This document shows positions 42,788-54,408 of a stretch of DNA of 64,000 bases, piece after piece. The stretch is taken from positions 44,666,099-44,730,098 of the forward strand of contig NC_092640.1 of the NCBI RefSeq assembly GCF_039555335.1, written 5' to 3'. Position 1 is the first letter of the stretch. Every line of letters starts with the position of its first letter. A program made the translations under genes and the position numbers. This DNA comes from Amphiura filiformis (taxonomy: Eukaryota > Echinodermata > Ophiuroidea > Amphilepidida > Amphiuridae). The notes beneath the pieces were generated by a model, which had not been told where the DNA came from, did no database searches, and saw only the letters and a program-made list of their open reading frames with translations.

Positions 42788-43121
42788 AAGGGCATTTCGT
42801 GATCCACAGCCTCATCCCCTCACTTTTCTCAAAAAAAGTTGAGATTTTTATACCACTGGATACCTCTGGCTACATAATGTTTATGTACCAAATATTTCTT
42901 GCAGATTAATTCCATTTAGCAAAAATATCGCCAAATTTGAATTTCGTTCTGGTATACCAGAACGAAATTTACAACAGTGGCCTATGGAGCAGTGTAAAAC
43001 ACATATAAATCATGCATAACTCGCAAACGCAAAATCGGAATCAACTGAAATTTTGGGAATTTTTTCGTGGATATCTACTGAAAATGTCATAAAAAGACTA
43101 TGCTATAAGATCACGTAATCC
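42788..43121. mobile_element. Second copy of the TTAA MITE with central palindrome
   Basis: It begins gggcatttcgtgatccacag after TTAA (42784-42787) and has the central palindrome aatttcgttctggtataccagaacgaaatt split at its middle. It is inverted relative to 32275-32610. The right end is decayed (gatcacgtaatcc). Confidence 0.75.
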
Positions 43122-44927
43122 TACTATGCACAATGCACATATTTATAAAATTCACTGAATTCAGTCACATTAATTTGCTGGTTTGGGGGAAATTGGTTAT
43201 TTTTGCTGCCAAGGTTGCTTAATTCTACATCCTTGGTATTTGAGTTACGATGAATTACGGGATATTTTATATACTGGTAGGCCTACTTGTGAAAAATATA
43301 ATGGAGACTGGAACATAATACACAAAATAATATTTATATAAATTATTGATCAAGTTTCAGCTTGTATGGATTTTGGTGAATTTGTCCTTAAAATGTCAGA
43401 ATTCTGCACCCATGACTGCAGAAATAAGAATTCCCCAAAACTTTTCAGTTCATTTTACTATTTGATGCATAACCCAATAACATTTTAACTCTTGGTTGTG
43501 AAAAAAAAACCACCTGGACTGTTGATCTTGTGCCATGTGGGCCATGATTTTTGGCAAATTCTAAAAGCATGATTTCAATGCAGTGCCTCGGTTTGAAAAA
43601 AATAATTGATATGTTATTGACATATAAAGTGCCATTTCATAAGAAACCCCTTTTATTTGACACTTTCACAATATGCATGTATGAAAAGGTAAATATGTAC
43701 TTGTGTTAATTTTGTTCCTAATTCATGAATTGGTATTTTTGGACTTTGTTATTCAGTTCCAATGACCGGTCACAATGGGACAGTTTGAAAATTCATAATT
43801 CGAAATGTATTTATCCGATTTTGACCATTTAAGCACCAAAATTCTTCTGTTGATGAGTTCTATCCAGAAAACAATCGTTTGCAACAACAGGGGCAATATT
43901 GTACTGTATGAATATGTACTAGAAGTCAGTCTCACATCTTCTTTTTTGGATATTACAAAACATGTACTCTCCCAAAAGCAAGCTTGAGAACAACTTATAA
44001 AAACTACTTGGAAAACATAAATCCAGTTATAAAACAACAAAATATTCTATGGCTTCATGTTATAAAATAAATAACAGTATAACCAAATTGATTTGGGATG
44101 TGGATTTTGTTCAATCTTAAAATACAATATCAGATATCATCCCTTTAATCAGCGTATTATAAATTTGATGAGGAATTTAAATACATACATGTATGCCATT
44201 TTGGGTTTTGTGTAGGGGGTGGAGGAAAAAAGCTTTGAATGTCATTAAAATACCCTGCATCTCTTTTCTACTAGGCTTTATTTAACTTAGCTCATTATAA
44301 TTATCGTTTTGCTTTTGTAAAGCCTACAATATTCTTAGCACGTCTAAAATTCCCCTGCATGCGGAGTGAACATAAAAAGGTTGAATAACACATGGAGATT
44401 AAAAAAACGAAAGTAAACAAAATCAAACGAAACTGGTAACTTGCAAAACTTTAACCACAGAGCAGTACATGTAACAGAACAAGATCTTGTTCATGGTTTG
44501 TTTAACCATGGATAAAGATAATTATGCTCTTCAAACACATTAAAGGTTCCATGACTTGGCAAACAAAGTTATACACACTTGTGTTTATAATACATGCACA
44601 GTCTTCACAGGCACACCAGTCTATGTACACCCAGTGGATCTGGGGGGTTCTGCTTGATCAGCAGAAGAGATGTACGTGTATTTCTCCCGTTCTGGTATTA
44701 CAGTAAATCTATCATTTGCTGCATATTTTGCTCAAATTTGTATGTACTTTTTACATGACTGTAATTGCCCAAGGCTCTCTGAAATACCATGTAAAGGACT
44801 AAGCCTGTTCGAAGTAAAAGGAAGAAGAAGGAGTTTTTATAATAAAACTGGGATCCCCAAAGCTCCACAGTTAAGCGGCTAAGTCGGTTTTTTACTTTTT
44901 ACCTCATTTATTTTCGCTTAGTTAAAA

Positions 44928-44969
44928 CTGAGACTAGTAAACCTGAGACTGTTGGTTTACTAGTCTCAG
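44928..44969. repeat. Perfect 16-bp-arm hairpin
   Basis: CTGAGACTAGTAAACC and GGTTTACTAGTCTCAG flank a 10-base loop. Confidence 0.85.
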
Positions 44970-47776
44970 GTTAAAATGATCAGAAGACCCCCTTGACAGA
45001 TAAAGTGTTACTAGTAGTAGTAATATTATGTAGGCCTAATCATAGTAATTTTTGACAAAAAGAAGAACAAAATTAAAATTTTACCAAAATCATACATTAT
45101 GTCTTTTATCATCAATCTCCAAAATATGAAAGATAAGACATTAGTGGTCCATGGTAAAACCAAATTTATCGAACGTAATCAAAACAATAAAATAATAATT
45201 TGGCCAAAACAACAACAACAAACAAACATTTGATTGTCCCTGCCCCTTTGAGGGATTCTGATTTTCGCCAGCTAAGAGCTGGCTATCTAATTCGGAGATC
45301 GTCTTTGTTTGCTAAAGAGATTACGGGGTACTAGCATTGGTTTGAATTACTTAGCGGAACTTTTTATGGTGAAAATATATGTAAGACCTGTTATTCGATT
45401 TGTAAGAAAAAGAAAGTATGTTTTGCCGTTTCAACGAATGAAAACGAGTGAGAATTTCAAAAGCTATGGTTTGAAGGAAATATAACATTAAAAGTTATAT
45501 GCCAGGCCTATAATAGTTTCCACAGCATATCAACGAAAGAAAATGATAGTATCCTTGTTATCAGGCGTTCTTAGATTTACATTTGCAGACCTCCTGGAGA
45601 TCAGCACAGCATGAGATGTGAGTGTATTGATAACATGATTAAAACCTTTATGGACCTAAAAGTCAAAGTAAAAATATCCTATATCCTGTATCGTTTTATG
45701 GATAAAAATGACTCAAAATGTCATTTATGAAATAATTGATATCTTAAACATCAGTTTTGTCTTTTCAACAGGAAAAATTCGATGTAATTTCAGGGCCTAT
45801 TTTTGATATGGGTACAATTGATATACATGTAGGCCTATTGAACAATATCAGTCTTTATACACTTTATACATTTTATAAAACAACTCGGCTTCGCCTCGTT
45901 GTTTTACTTAAAATAATGATGTCGCCCGTGTTATATGAGATGATAGATACACTCCAGGAGCTAAAAACAATACCTTTATTCTCTAAATTTTGCATTGTAG
46001 AAAAAAATAAAAATAAAAAAGTTCTCCTCTTTTTAAAGTTTTTTTTTCTGTCAGTGTAGTTTTTAGCTGTGGGCCTACTATGGAGTGCAGCCTGTAGTGT
46101 AGAGGTGTATCTTACTGACTTGCTTTTAATACTGACTTTCTAACCTTTTATAATTTTATAATAGTTACCCCTTTGGCTCTAAAATCATAATTACAAGACT
46201 CTGAATTTGTAAAGCTATATAGACCCTACCGAATACTGGCCACTCGTCCTTTATATTTAAATAAAAGTCTCCCCTCCATAAAGTACCACGGGGCAATTCG
46301 CAAAATAATACCATAACACATATGCTGAGGAAGCCTGATTACCTTTTTAAAATAGCTGAGTGGGGGGTTTTCAATGAAATATTTTTTCACATCAGTGAAA
46401 TGATGCCATTTGCCCCCACATCTCATATGCACAGTTTATCCCTTACATATCCTGTGTCTTGAATAGCTATATAACCCAACCCTGTGGTTAAGAGGCTAGG
46501 AAATAATTCCTAATATCTCATACCCTAGTTTGTATGCCTTTATCTAATCTTGCCCCACATGACAACTTACTATTTAGCCCTTAAACCCAGCAAAGTGTCT
46601 GCTCATTGTAGTAATTTTTAACCTTTTTTATAAATATGTTTGCAATTGGCTTATAGCCATCACATGCTGACAATACACATAACTGATTGGTTAATCAAAC
46701 TAGCAGGTCATGGTCAGGTCTAATCACAAAGTTAACATATCATCTGTATAGAAAACTATGCAGCAGGCGACTTACTTCAGAAAAAGTTCAATATAACTAC
46801 ATTGCATAAAACTAAGTCCATTATCTATAGTTAATTGGTCAAATGTTTATTGACTCTTGTAATAACCCATGTGTAGGCCTATAAACCTGTATAATATTGG
46901 TGTTCATAAAAGCAGGACTATGAGACAAATATCCCTGACCCTGACAAAAGCTAGCAAGAGCAAATGGCTGTGTAATTTGTTTACTTTAGTGATAAGGCAT
47001 CTTGCATACATGTACAAATTTCATTTTATTTTATTTATTTTATTTATTTATTAGACTCTATACTTCGTAGTTTATAGCCAAATTTGTTTCCTGTAGGTGG
47101 CTTCATAAAAATTCCTTTAAAAAAGGAATGGGGCGCCCAATGTGAGCTTGGTCGTGATGTATTGAATTTCATGGTGTTTAGATTTGGTATTATTATCTCA
47201 TGAAACCCGGTGACACCTCATTATAGAAATCAGACCTGTTGATAGGTTGTAAGAGGGGAAAGCCTTTTCCAGGCACAAATTGGGCCATATATAAAGAAAG
47301 TTTTGCTACTTTGCAACGCAATAAAAACCTTAAATGCAAAATGAGATCATGTAGGTGGCTTCCGAGGTGGCTTAAAAAACTAAATGCAAAATGAGGTTTA
47401 AAAAAATATTGTTTTTCAGAGTCAAGACACAGGTATCATTATTAAGCCTCATATCATTTATTTATTGTCGAATAAGTGCAGAGTAGGTTACATATGAATA
47501 TTAAATGTTAGACCAAAGTAGCTCAAAGTACATGTACTATACACCTGATCCGTGAACTTCTTGTTTGTGTAAAAACTGAGCATCATATGTGTAAAAGAAT
47601 ATTTGAATATTAACTGTAGGCCTACATCATATATAACGATTCGTGATACCCAATCATGCTTCAGTTTATGTGGTTTAGGAAGCAGAGAATTTTATTTCAA
47701 TTTTATATACGCCAAAATATTTTCTGAATAATAAAAATTAACACTGAATTGATGGCGGAAATTTTATGTAAAATTT

Positions 47777-47860
47777 ACGTAGGTCCCCACTAAAGATTAC
47801 TGTTTCGTCTTTATGGGAATTTAATCTTTTAATATCTGAAAGAACTTTGGGGACCTACGT
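47777..47860. repeat. Hairpin with ACGTAGGTCCCC arms
   Basis: ACGTAGGTCCCC and GGGGACCTACGT enclose about 60 bases. Possibly a small MITE. Confidence 0.7.
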
Positions 47861-48149
47861 GGACTACGAATCAAATGGTAGGCTGACTAGGCTCCCTGCC
47901 TTGCAGAGCACGTGCATGCACGAAATCAATTGTGTATGTAAGCTTATGTATCATAGGCCCCTCGTATTGTTTGTATGCGCCTGAGAATTCAACAATATTA
48001 ATAATGGTAGCTCTACACATTAATGTTTTTAAGCAGATAAAATTCCAAAATATGGTACGTTTTCTGTCTTTGCTTGTCACGTGGTATGTTGAAGTAATGA
48101 AGTAATTGAAGTTGTGATTATATGTTCAAATTTTCAAGATGGCTCCAAC

Positions 48150-48252
48150 AAGTCAGTTGGCCGAGCGGTAAACATGGTAAAGGCGCTGGTAATATGTCGA
48201 TACTGTATACATGATAGCGGTGCAGCGAGGGTTCGAGCCCCACCTCTGCCGA
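48150..48252 (+). repeat. tRNA-like SINE head or tRNA pseudogene
   Basis: ttggccgagcggtaaacatg is A-box-like (Leu/Ser type) and gagggttcgagccccacc is B-box-like with partial stem pairing. The acceptor arm does not pair, so a working tRNA is unlikely. A T-rich run follows. Confidence 0.5.
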
Positions 48253-48839
48253 ACTATTAAAATTTCCTTTTTTTTTTTAAATTTCATATTATGTTAGGGA
48301 AATGTGACTGGGAGAAATTATGTATGACGAAGAGTGGTGTGGGTCTATAGGTTCATCCCCTGCAATGGTGATCCCCAGCCCGACTTGGGTCTTCACTCTT
48401 CATTCTAGCTTGTGCGAAGATTTTGTTTTTATAGGCCTATTTGTTTAAAACAGCATCACACTCACTCCCACAGCCCACACCCCACACACAATAGTATAGA
48501 CATATGATATCCCTATTATCATTGATTAAATATTTTGAGCTCAAAATGTAGAAATATACACTTTGAGCTCATCTTATAATAATAGCTATATAACAGGGCA
48601 AGGAAAGAACTAGGTGTCAATTATAACAAGTACCGTCGGATCCGTAGCGGTCGCTGCGGGACAACAAATTCAATTTTGCAGTGTTGGTGTCTTTGAAGCA
48701 GGTTCAAGTTTGACCCCTATTTTGACCTGTAACCCCTCTGTGAGCTTCACCTTTGAGGGCGCTCATCTTAAAATAATGCCAGAAAGGGTATTTCCATCCA
48801 CACCAAAAAAAAAATCAAAATTTGAAAAATTGTGTTCGG

Positions 48840-49830
48840 AAACCAATTTTGGACACTTTTGATGTCCAAACGATTTTCGGGAAAAAAGCGTCATGACATC
48901 AAAAGTGTTCGGAAACCGATTTCGGACACTTTTGATTTCCAAACAATTTTCGGGGAAAAAGCGTCTTGACATCGAAAGTGTTCGGACACCGATTCCGGAC
49001 ACTTTTGATGTCCAAACGATTTTCGGAAACAAAGCGTCTTGACATCGAAAGTGTTCGGAAACCGATTTCGGACACTTTTGATGTCCAAACGATTTTCGGG
49101 GAAAAAAGCGTCTTGACATCAAAAGTGTTCGAAACCGATTTCGGACACTTTTGATGTCCAAACGATTTTCGGAAAAAGGCGTCTTGACATCGAAAGTGTT
49201 CTTTTGATGTCCCAACTATTTTCGGGGAAAAAGCATCTTGACATCAAAAGTGTCCGGAAACCGATTTCGGACACTTTTGATGTCCAAACGATTTTCGGGA
49301 AAAAGCGTCTTGACATCAAAAGTGTTCGGAAACCGATTTCGGACACTTTTGATGTCCAAACTATTTTCGGGAAAAAAGCGTCTTGACATCAAAAGTGTTC
49401 GGAAACCGATTTCGGACACGTTTGATGTCCAAACGATTTTCGGGAAAAAAGCGTCTTGACATCGAAAGTGTTCGGAAACCGATTTCGGACACGTTTGATG
49501 TCCAAACGATTTTCGGGAAAAAGCGTCTTGACATCGAAAGTGTTCGGAAACCGATTTCGGACACGTTTGATGTCCAAACGATTTTCGGAAAGAAAGCGTC
49601 TTGACATCGAAAGTGTTCGGAAACCGATTTCGGACACGTTTGATGTCCAAACGATTTTCGGAAAGAAAGCGTCTTGACATCAAAAGTGTTCGAAAACCGA
49701 TTTCGGACACTTTTGATGTCCAAACGATTTTCGGAAAAAAAGCGTCTTGACATTAAAAGTGTTCGGAAACCGATTTCGGACACTTTTGATGTCCACACGA
49801 TTTTCGGGAAAAAAGCGCCTTGACATCAAG
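48840..49830. repeat. Minisatellite of about 73 bp, 13-14 copies, internally palindromic
   Basis: The unit contains gatgtccaaacgattttcgg, gaaaaaagcgtcttgacatc and aaaagtgttcggaaaccgat, ttcggacactttt. The last part is nearly self-complementary. Spacing is 71-74 bases. Almost no stop codons occur in any frame on either strand, which produces long but meaningless open frames. Confidence 0.9.
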
Positions 49831-50395
49831 TGTTAAATCCCTAATTTCCCTTAATTCTTGTCAATTTCCTTAATTCACCAGAATTTCCTTAATTCTCTTC
49901 AATTTCCCTTAACTTCCCTCAATGTTCCCAATTTCCCTCAATTTCCCTCATTTTCCCAAATTTCCTTCACTGCCCTCTATTTTCCCAAATTTCCCTTAAT
50001 TCTTGTCAATTTCCCTTAATTCCCCTGAATTTCCCTGAATTTCCCTTAATTCTCTTCAATTTCCCTTAACTTCCCTCAATGTTCGCAATTCTCCTCAATT
50101 TCCCTCATTTTCCCAAATTTCCTTAAATTCCTCTATTTTCCCAAATTTCCTTAATTCACCTGAATTTCCCTTAATTTTCCTCAATTTCCCCACATTTCCC
50201 TTAATTCCGCTCAATTTTCCCCAATTCCCCTCAATTTCCCTTAATTGCCCACAAAATCAATTAATTCACCTGAATTTCCCTAAATTCCCCCAAAATTGCC
50301 CTTAATTTCCCCCATTCCCCGCAATTTCCCTCTTTTCTCTCAATTTCCCCACTTTTCCCAAATTTCCCTTAATTGCCCTATAAGCCCTCTCCCTC
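49831..50395. repeat. TTTCCC/TTAATT-rich simple array
   Basis: Irregular repeats of aatttcccttaattcc and aatttccctcaatttccc run for about 560 bases. The strand is strongly pyrimidine-biased. Confidence 0.9.
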
Positions 50396-50760
50396 ACCAA
50401 GTAGTACCACAGCCATGCGACAAACGATATTGACGTAACAGCATTTTTTAGAAATTGTTGAAAATCGTGTAATGCCCCTTTAATGACCTAATTAGCATAT
50501 TTCAGGACGGAACTCTTTTCCAGTATGGGGCCGGTACCTGCCTTCCCCCTCACCAAGTACCATAGCCATGCGACAAACGATGTTGACGTAACAGCATTTT
50601 TTGAAATTGTTGAAAATCGTGTAATGCCCCTTTAATGACCTAATTAGCATATTTCGGGACGAAACTCTTTTCCAGTATGGGGCCGGTATAGGCCTCCCCT
50701 CACCAAGTACCATAGCCATGCGACAAACGATGTTGACGTAACAGCATCTTTTAGCGTTTG
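50396..50760. repeat. Three tandem copies of about 150 bp
   Basis: agccatgcgacaaacgatat, tgacgtaacagcattttt and gtatggggccggta recur with starts near 50396, 50552 and 50700. The third copy is cut short, and cggacgcacgga tetranucleotide-like repeats follow (50770-50820). Confidence 0.85.
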
Positions 50761-50938
50761 TTAGGCCTACTAACGGACTAACGGACGCACGGACGGACGC
50801 ACGGACGGACTAACGGAGAGACATGGTGACTTATAGAGCTGCTACCCGCAGCTAAAAACCTTGAATATATTTACATAAACAAAGTCAAGTAAAACGCAAG
50901 TGTGGACAACTCAGCTTGGTCGTGTTTACTCAAGAAAA

Positions 50939-51305
50939 CCCCGGGGGGGGGGGGGGGGTCACTCCCATTGGGGCCTGTACACCATCCGCGATAATCAACT
51001 TTTCAAAAGTACCCTAAACAACGATTTAACCCTTGGCTAAAACGATACCCTAAACAAGTGTTTTCACACCCTAAACACGGATTTTCTTCCTTGCATCAAA
51101 TGTCATACCCTAAATTTCATTTCCGCGTATTAGTAATTGCAATTTTGCTACCCTTTTTCCCGCCTTTTTTCCAATATTTCATGTTTTGACACCCTAAACA
51201 CGTTACGCGCGTATCGTGCCTACCCACGAAAAACTACCCTTTTTACGCGTTTTCATTATCGCGGATGGTGTACAGGCCACAATGGGAGTGACCACCCCCC
51301 CCGGG
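50939..51305. mobile_element. MITE with CCCGGGGGG ends
   Basis: tcactcccattggggcctgt, acaccatccgcgataat on the left pairs with attatcgcggatggtgt, acaggccacaatgggagtga on the right, bounded by G17 and C8 runs. The interior repeats accctaaacac. Confidence 0.85.
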
Positions 51306-51987
51306 AAGAAGAAAACTCAAAAACTTCCACATTTTAGAAAGGAAGTTGCATTGCGTTCGAAACACTAGCATTTGTGAGTCAAGTGCAGTAAAAACATGCA
51401 AGTTTCCCAATCCAAAACTTGCAAGTTCTTAAACTTGCATTTTGATTTTTACTAGGGTTAGTGGGGTCAATTTGTGGTCTGAAAGTGCAGTCGTGAACTT
51501 ATTTTCCTTTCAAATAATAATCCCTCACTCAGACATCAGTATGATACGAGTGGTTATTTGTTTTGTTTTATCGAAGAAATTAGCACATGACTTTGCACCA
51601 TTCGATCCATGCAACATGTATTTATTTTTGGTAACAATAAAGGACCATTTCCTCTATACATCTTCCCAATCTGGGTGTTCAATTGATATACCTAGATTTG
51701 GAAGACGTGTGTGCACTTTATTATTACTTTATTTATGTCGTATTTTATTCATACATGTCGTATGTATACGGACGTTGAAACTTTAAAAGTAACAGTCCCC
51801 AACGAATTTAGATATGAGAGCTCTTTGATGTCTACTCCCCAATCAGGGAATTCCCTTTTAACAAAGGAGCACCTGCGTAGTACAAGGTACTGCAGCAATT
51901 AGCATAAGCACCATCGGCGCGACAAGGTCGCACTCGTTCTACTTGCTGTGGCTTTATGTATTTATCATGTAGCCTATTTATAAATAT

Positions 51988-52408
51988 GTGACGTGTCATG
52001 TCAAAAGGAGACACTTTTGGGCAGAGTCGTAAACGGAGATATAGCCAAAAATGCCCAGGGATAATTTTTTCACAATTTGGGTTTTTGCGAATTTGTGATG
52101 TTATTATAATGTTTAAAATATTGACTGATAGTTTCAGACCGGAATATAACTGGCATCTTGTATTTTTTGAGACATTTTCCAAGGTAATTGCTACACTCAA
52201 CATTGTCAATAATATTTTTAAAGGCCGATATCTCTATTTCCAAGTTTATAATACCATAACTTACGAACTCAATATCTTCACTTAGGAATGTCCGATTTCA
52301 TTGGGGAAAACGGCGTTGTGGAGCAAAATATCTCTATATTTAAGATATGTAAAAACCTCAAAATTGATAACCTGCCCAAAAGTGTCTCCTTTTGACATGA
52401 CACGTCAC
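51988..52408. mobile_element. Second copy of the 423-bp MITE, ATAT duplication
   Basis: GTGACGTGTCATGTCAAAAG and TTTTGACATGACACGTCAC are the ends; ATAT is on both sides. It aligns throughout with 28519-28941 (for example tccgatttcattggggaaaa and aacctgcccaaaagtgtctc). Confidence 0.88.
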
Positions 52409-52522
52409 ATATATCTATTTCATTCAAATACAGGTATGTATTTAATATAAAAACAACATTTGAGGCTTTAGGTATTTTAGTCTCAGCTCAAACCAAAGTA
52501 AGAAAGTTTGAATTCTTATGTA

Positions 52523-52742
52523 CCGTAAACGTTCGCCTAATGGCGCACATGGGCTCCTTTGCCTTGGGGTAAATTTCATGTACAAAGAGAGAGCTACCAC
52601 CTCTAAAAATCACAACAAGAATTAAGGATATGTGCATGCCCTTATTTGCTGGTGGGATTTTTGTGGGAGGGCACTTTAAGTTTGTGTCTAATACCAGTTA
52701 TATCAAAGGGGCCCATAGCGCCATTAGGCGAACGTTCTACGC
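52523..52742. mobile_element. 220-bp MITE, TA target
   Basis: aacgttcgcctaatggcgc and gcgccattaggcgaacgtt are inverted, bounded by CCGTA and TACG and by TA on both sides. It is probably a mariner-type element. Confidence 0.8.
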
Positions 52743-53474
52743 TATATCCATTGACAATACAACAATATTCGTGTTGTAAAGTAGGGGAAAAAGATCTAGG
52801 CCTCAAGAAAGAAAGAACAGGAATAACTAAAGAATAATTAAGGACATAAAGAAGAATTTTGCCCTAATGAATTTTTAGAAAGAGCTGAAGCAAGAAACTG
52901 AGTTTCACAATCCAATCCTTTTATAGTTCGAAATGTGTGCTGCCGACAGAGTATGCGTCCCTTTGTGTGGTTCAGTTCATGGACCTAAAGACCCGGTTTA
53001 ACAAGAATGTTAAAATTATGTCACGCCAATCAAACATTTTTTAGGCCTAATATAGAAACTAGTAGGCCTACATACCACATATTGTTATTGAAAACCCGTA
53101 AGGAGAACAGCAACCCTTCACAAAAGAGAAGCTTAATTTTAGTGGTTACCTAGGATACCAACACCAGTGGCGTGCGCAAAGGGGACAGGGGGATGTGCCC
53201 CCCCCCCCCTTTTGTCAAAAGTTCGGGGAAATGCACCCAATCGGGGGGAAACTGGGGAATTAGTTATTAAATTTTAAAACAGTCAGAGAATCGAGACCCC
53301 TGAACCAGACTTTGAAAACCTGCGTATATATACGTTACTGCCAAACACACGCCTTGGTGGTGGGCCTATATTATACATGTAAAACATCATAGATGACTTG
53401 GAATAAAGGCAGATAAAGCAAATATAATGAAACCTTTAGAACAATAAAGGTGCCCCCCAAAAAAAAAAACCTTA

Positions 53475-53890
53475 ACATGGAATTCCAGACTTTTTGGTAG
53501 TCAATTGAAAAATTCCAACTTATTTGTGTAATTTTAGATACCTCTATAGAGGGCGATGGAATTCAGATTTTTTGGTAAGTCAATTGAAAATTCCAACTTT
53601 TTTTTGATAATTTTTAAAAACCCTCTATACCCCTCCATGGAATTCCAGACTTTTTTGCTAGTCAATTGAAAAATTCCAACTTTTTATTTGGGTATTTTTA
53701 GAAACCCTCTATAGAGGGCGATGGAATTCCAGATTTTTTTTGGTAAGTCAATTGAAAATTCCAACTTTTTTTTGACAATTTTTAAAAACCCTCTATACCC
53801 TCCATGGATTTCCAGATTTTACATGCACTAAACAGGCCCGGCAATCCAGGTTTCTTCCTCAAGTATGCTTTGGAATTCCAGACATTTTAG
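53475..53890. repeat. Right subterminal repeats of the giant element
   Basis: ggaattccagactttttggt, gtcaattgaaaaattccaac and ccctctatagagggcgatgg alternate about five times at roughly 70-120-base spacing. They share ggaattccag with the left end. Confidence 0.8.
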
Positions 53891-53946
53891 AAAAACAAAT
53901 TTTTGCCCTCTATAGGGGGTGCATGTTTTATCTGGAATAGCCCAAT

Positions 53947-54408
53947 AGCTTACCAAAGGAAGTCAAAGAAGCAAATTGCATCTCCAAATTCAAAACTGGT
54001 ATTATTAGAATCGTTAAAGGTGATCACTAACTCTTGATTATCGCATTCATGTAATAATTCTGTTTTTACTCTATTGTACAAGTTACTGAAGTTGTTACAT
54101 ATAAACACTTTTTAAAAAAAATTGCATTAATTTGCCTGGTTAATGTATATAAGTGATATTCAAGATGGGTTCCGTGCTGTCTCTTTTTTTCTGTTTTTAT
54201 ACTGATTTTTTTTCTTTCTTGTGTAAATATCTTAACTTATATATTATTTAATGTAAAGGTGATGCATTGTCTTTCAGGCCTTTGGCTTTGTAATGCATCT
54301 ACCTCATCACATCATTATTTTCAACATTGTTTATATCTGTTATGCTGATTATGTATGTATTGATGATGATGAAAAATTAAAATGAATGAATGAATGAATG
54401 AATGAATG
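53947..54408 (+). pseudogene. LINE-A, 3' part: RT C-terminus, 3' UTR and (AATG)n tail
   Basis: Bases 53947-54030 continue the LINE-A frame from 39712 (SLPKEVKEANCISKFKTG, then stop TAA). The 3' UTR follows, and the element ends in at least six aatg repeats (54383-54408). The tail directly abuts minus-strand LINE-B sequence. Confidence 0.85.

Larger units (their letters stand above)
43122..48150. other. Interior of the giant element, mostly unassigned
   Basis: AT-rich sequence without a convincing gene. Two hairpins stand out: 44928-44969 (ctgagactagtaaacc against ggtttactagtctcag) and 47777-47860 (acgtaggtcccca against tggggacctacgt). Confidence 0.6.
39713..53943. mobile_element. 14,231-bp giant TIR element with AAT target duplication
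   Basis: GGGCTATTCCAGATAAAACA and TGTTTTATCTGGAATAGCCC are exact inverted ends, followed inward by TGCACCCCC and GGGGGTGCA and by ctatagagggc. AAT lies at 39710-39712 and 53944-53946, and splicing it out rejoins the LINE-A frame (LGPRLWN to SLPKEVKEANC). Both ends carry subterminal repeats of ggaattccag followed by T runs (39760-40085; 53475-53890). I see no transposase; the inside contains other MITEs and satellites. It is probably a large non-autonomous element; 3-bp duplications occur in PIF/Harbinger and CACTA groups. Confidence 0.8.

Noticed and set aside
48150-48252. Functional tRNA gene
   Set aside because: A- and B-box-like text is present but the acceptor arm does not pair and the T-stem has a mismatch.
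48763-49830. Long open frames on both strands as protein genes
   Set aside because: They arise from a 73-bp satellite without stops; the peptide cycles through all three frames of the unit and has no known motif.
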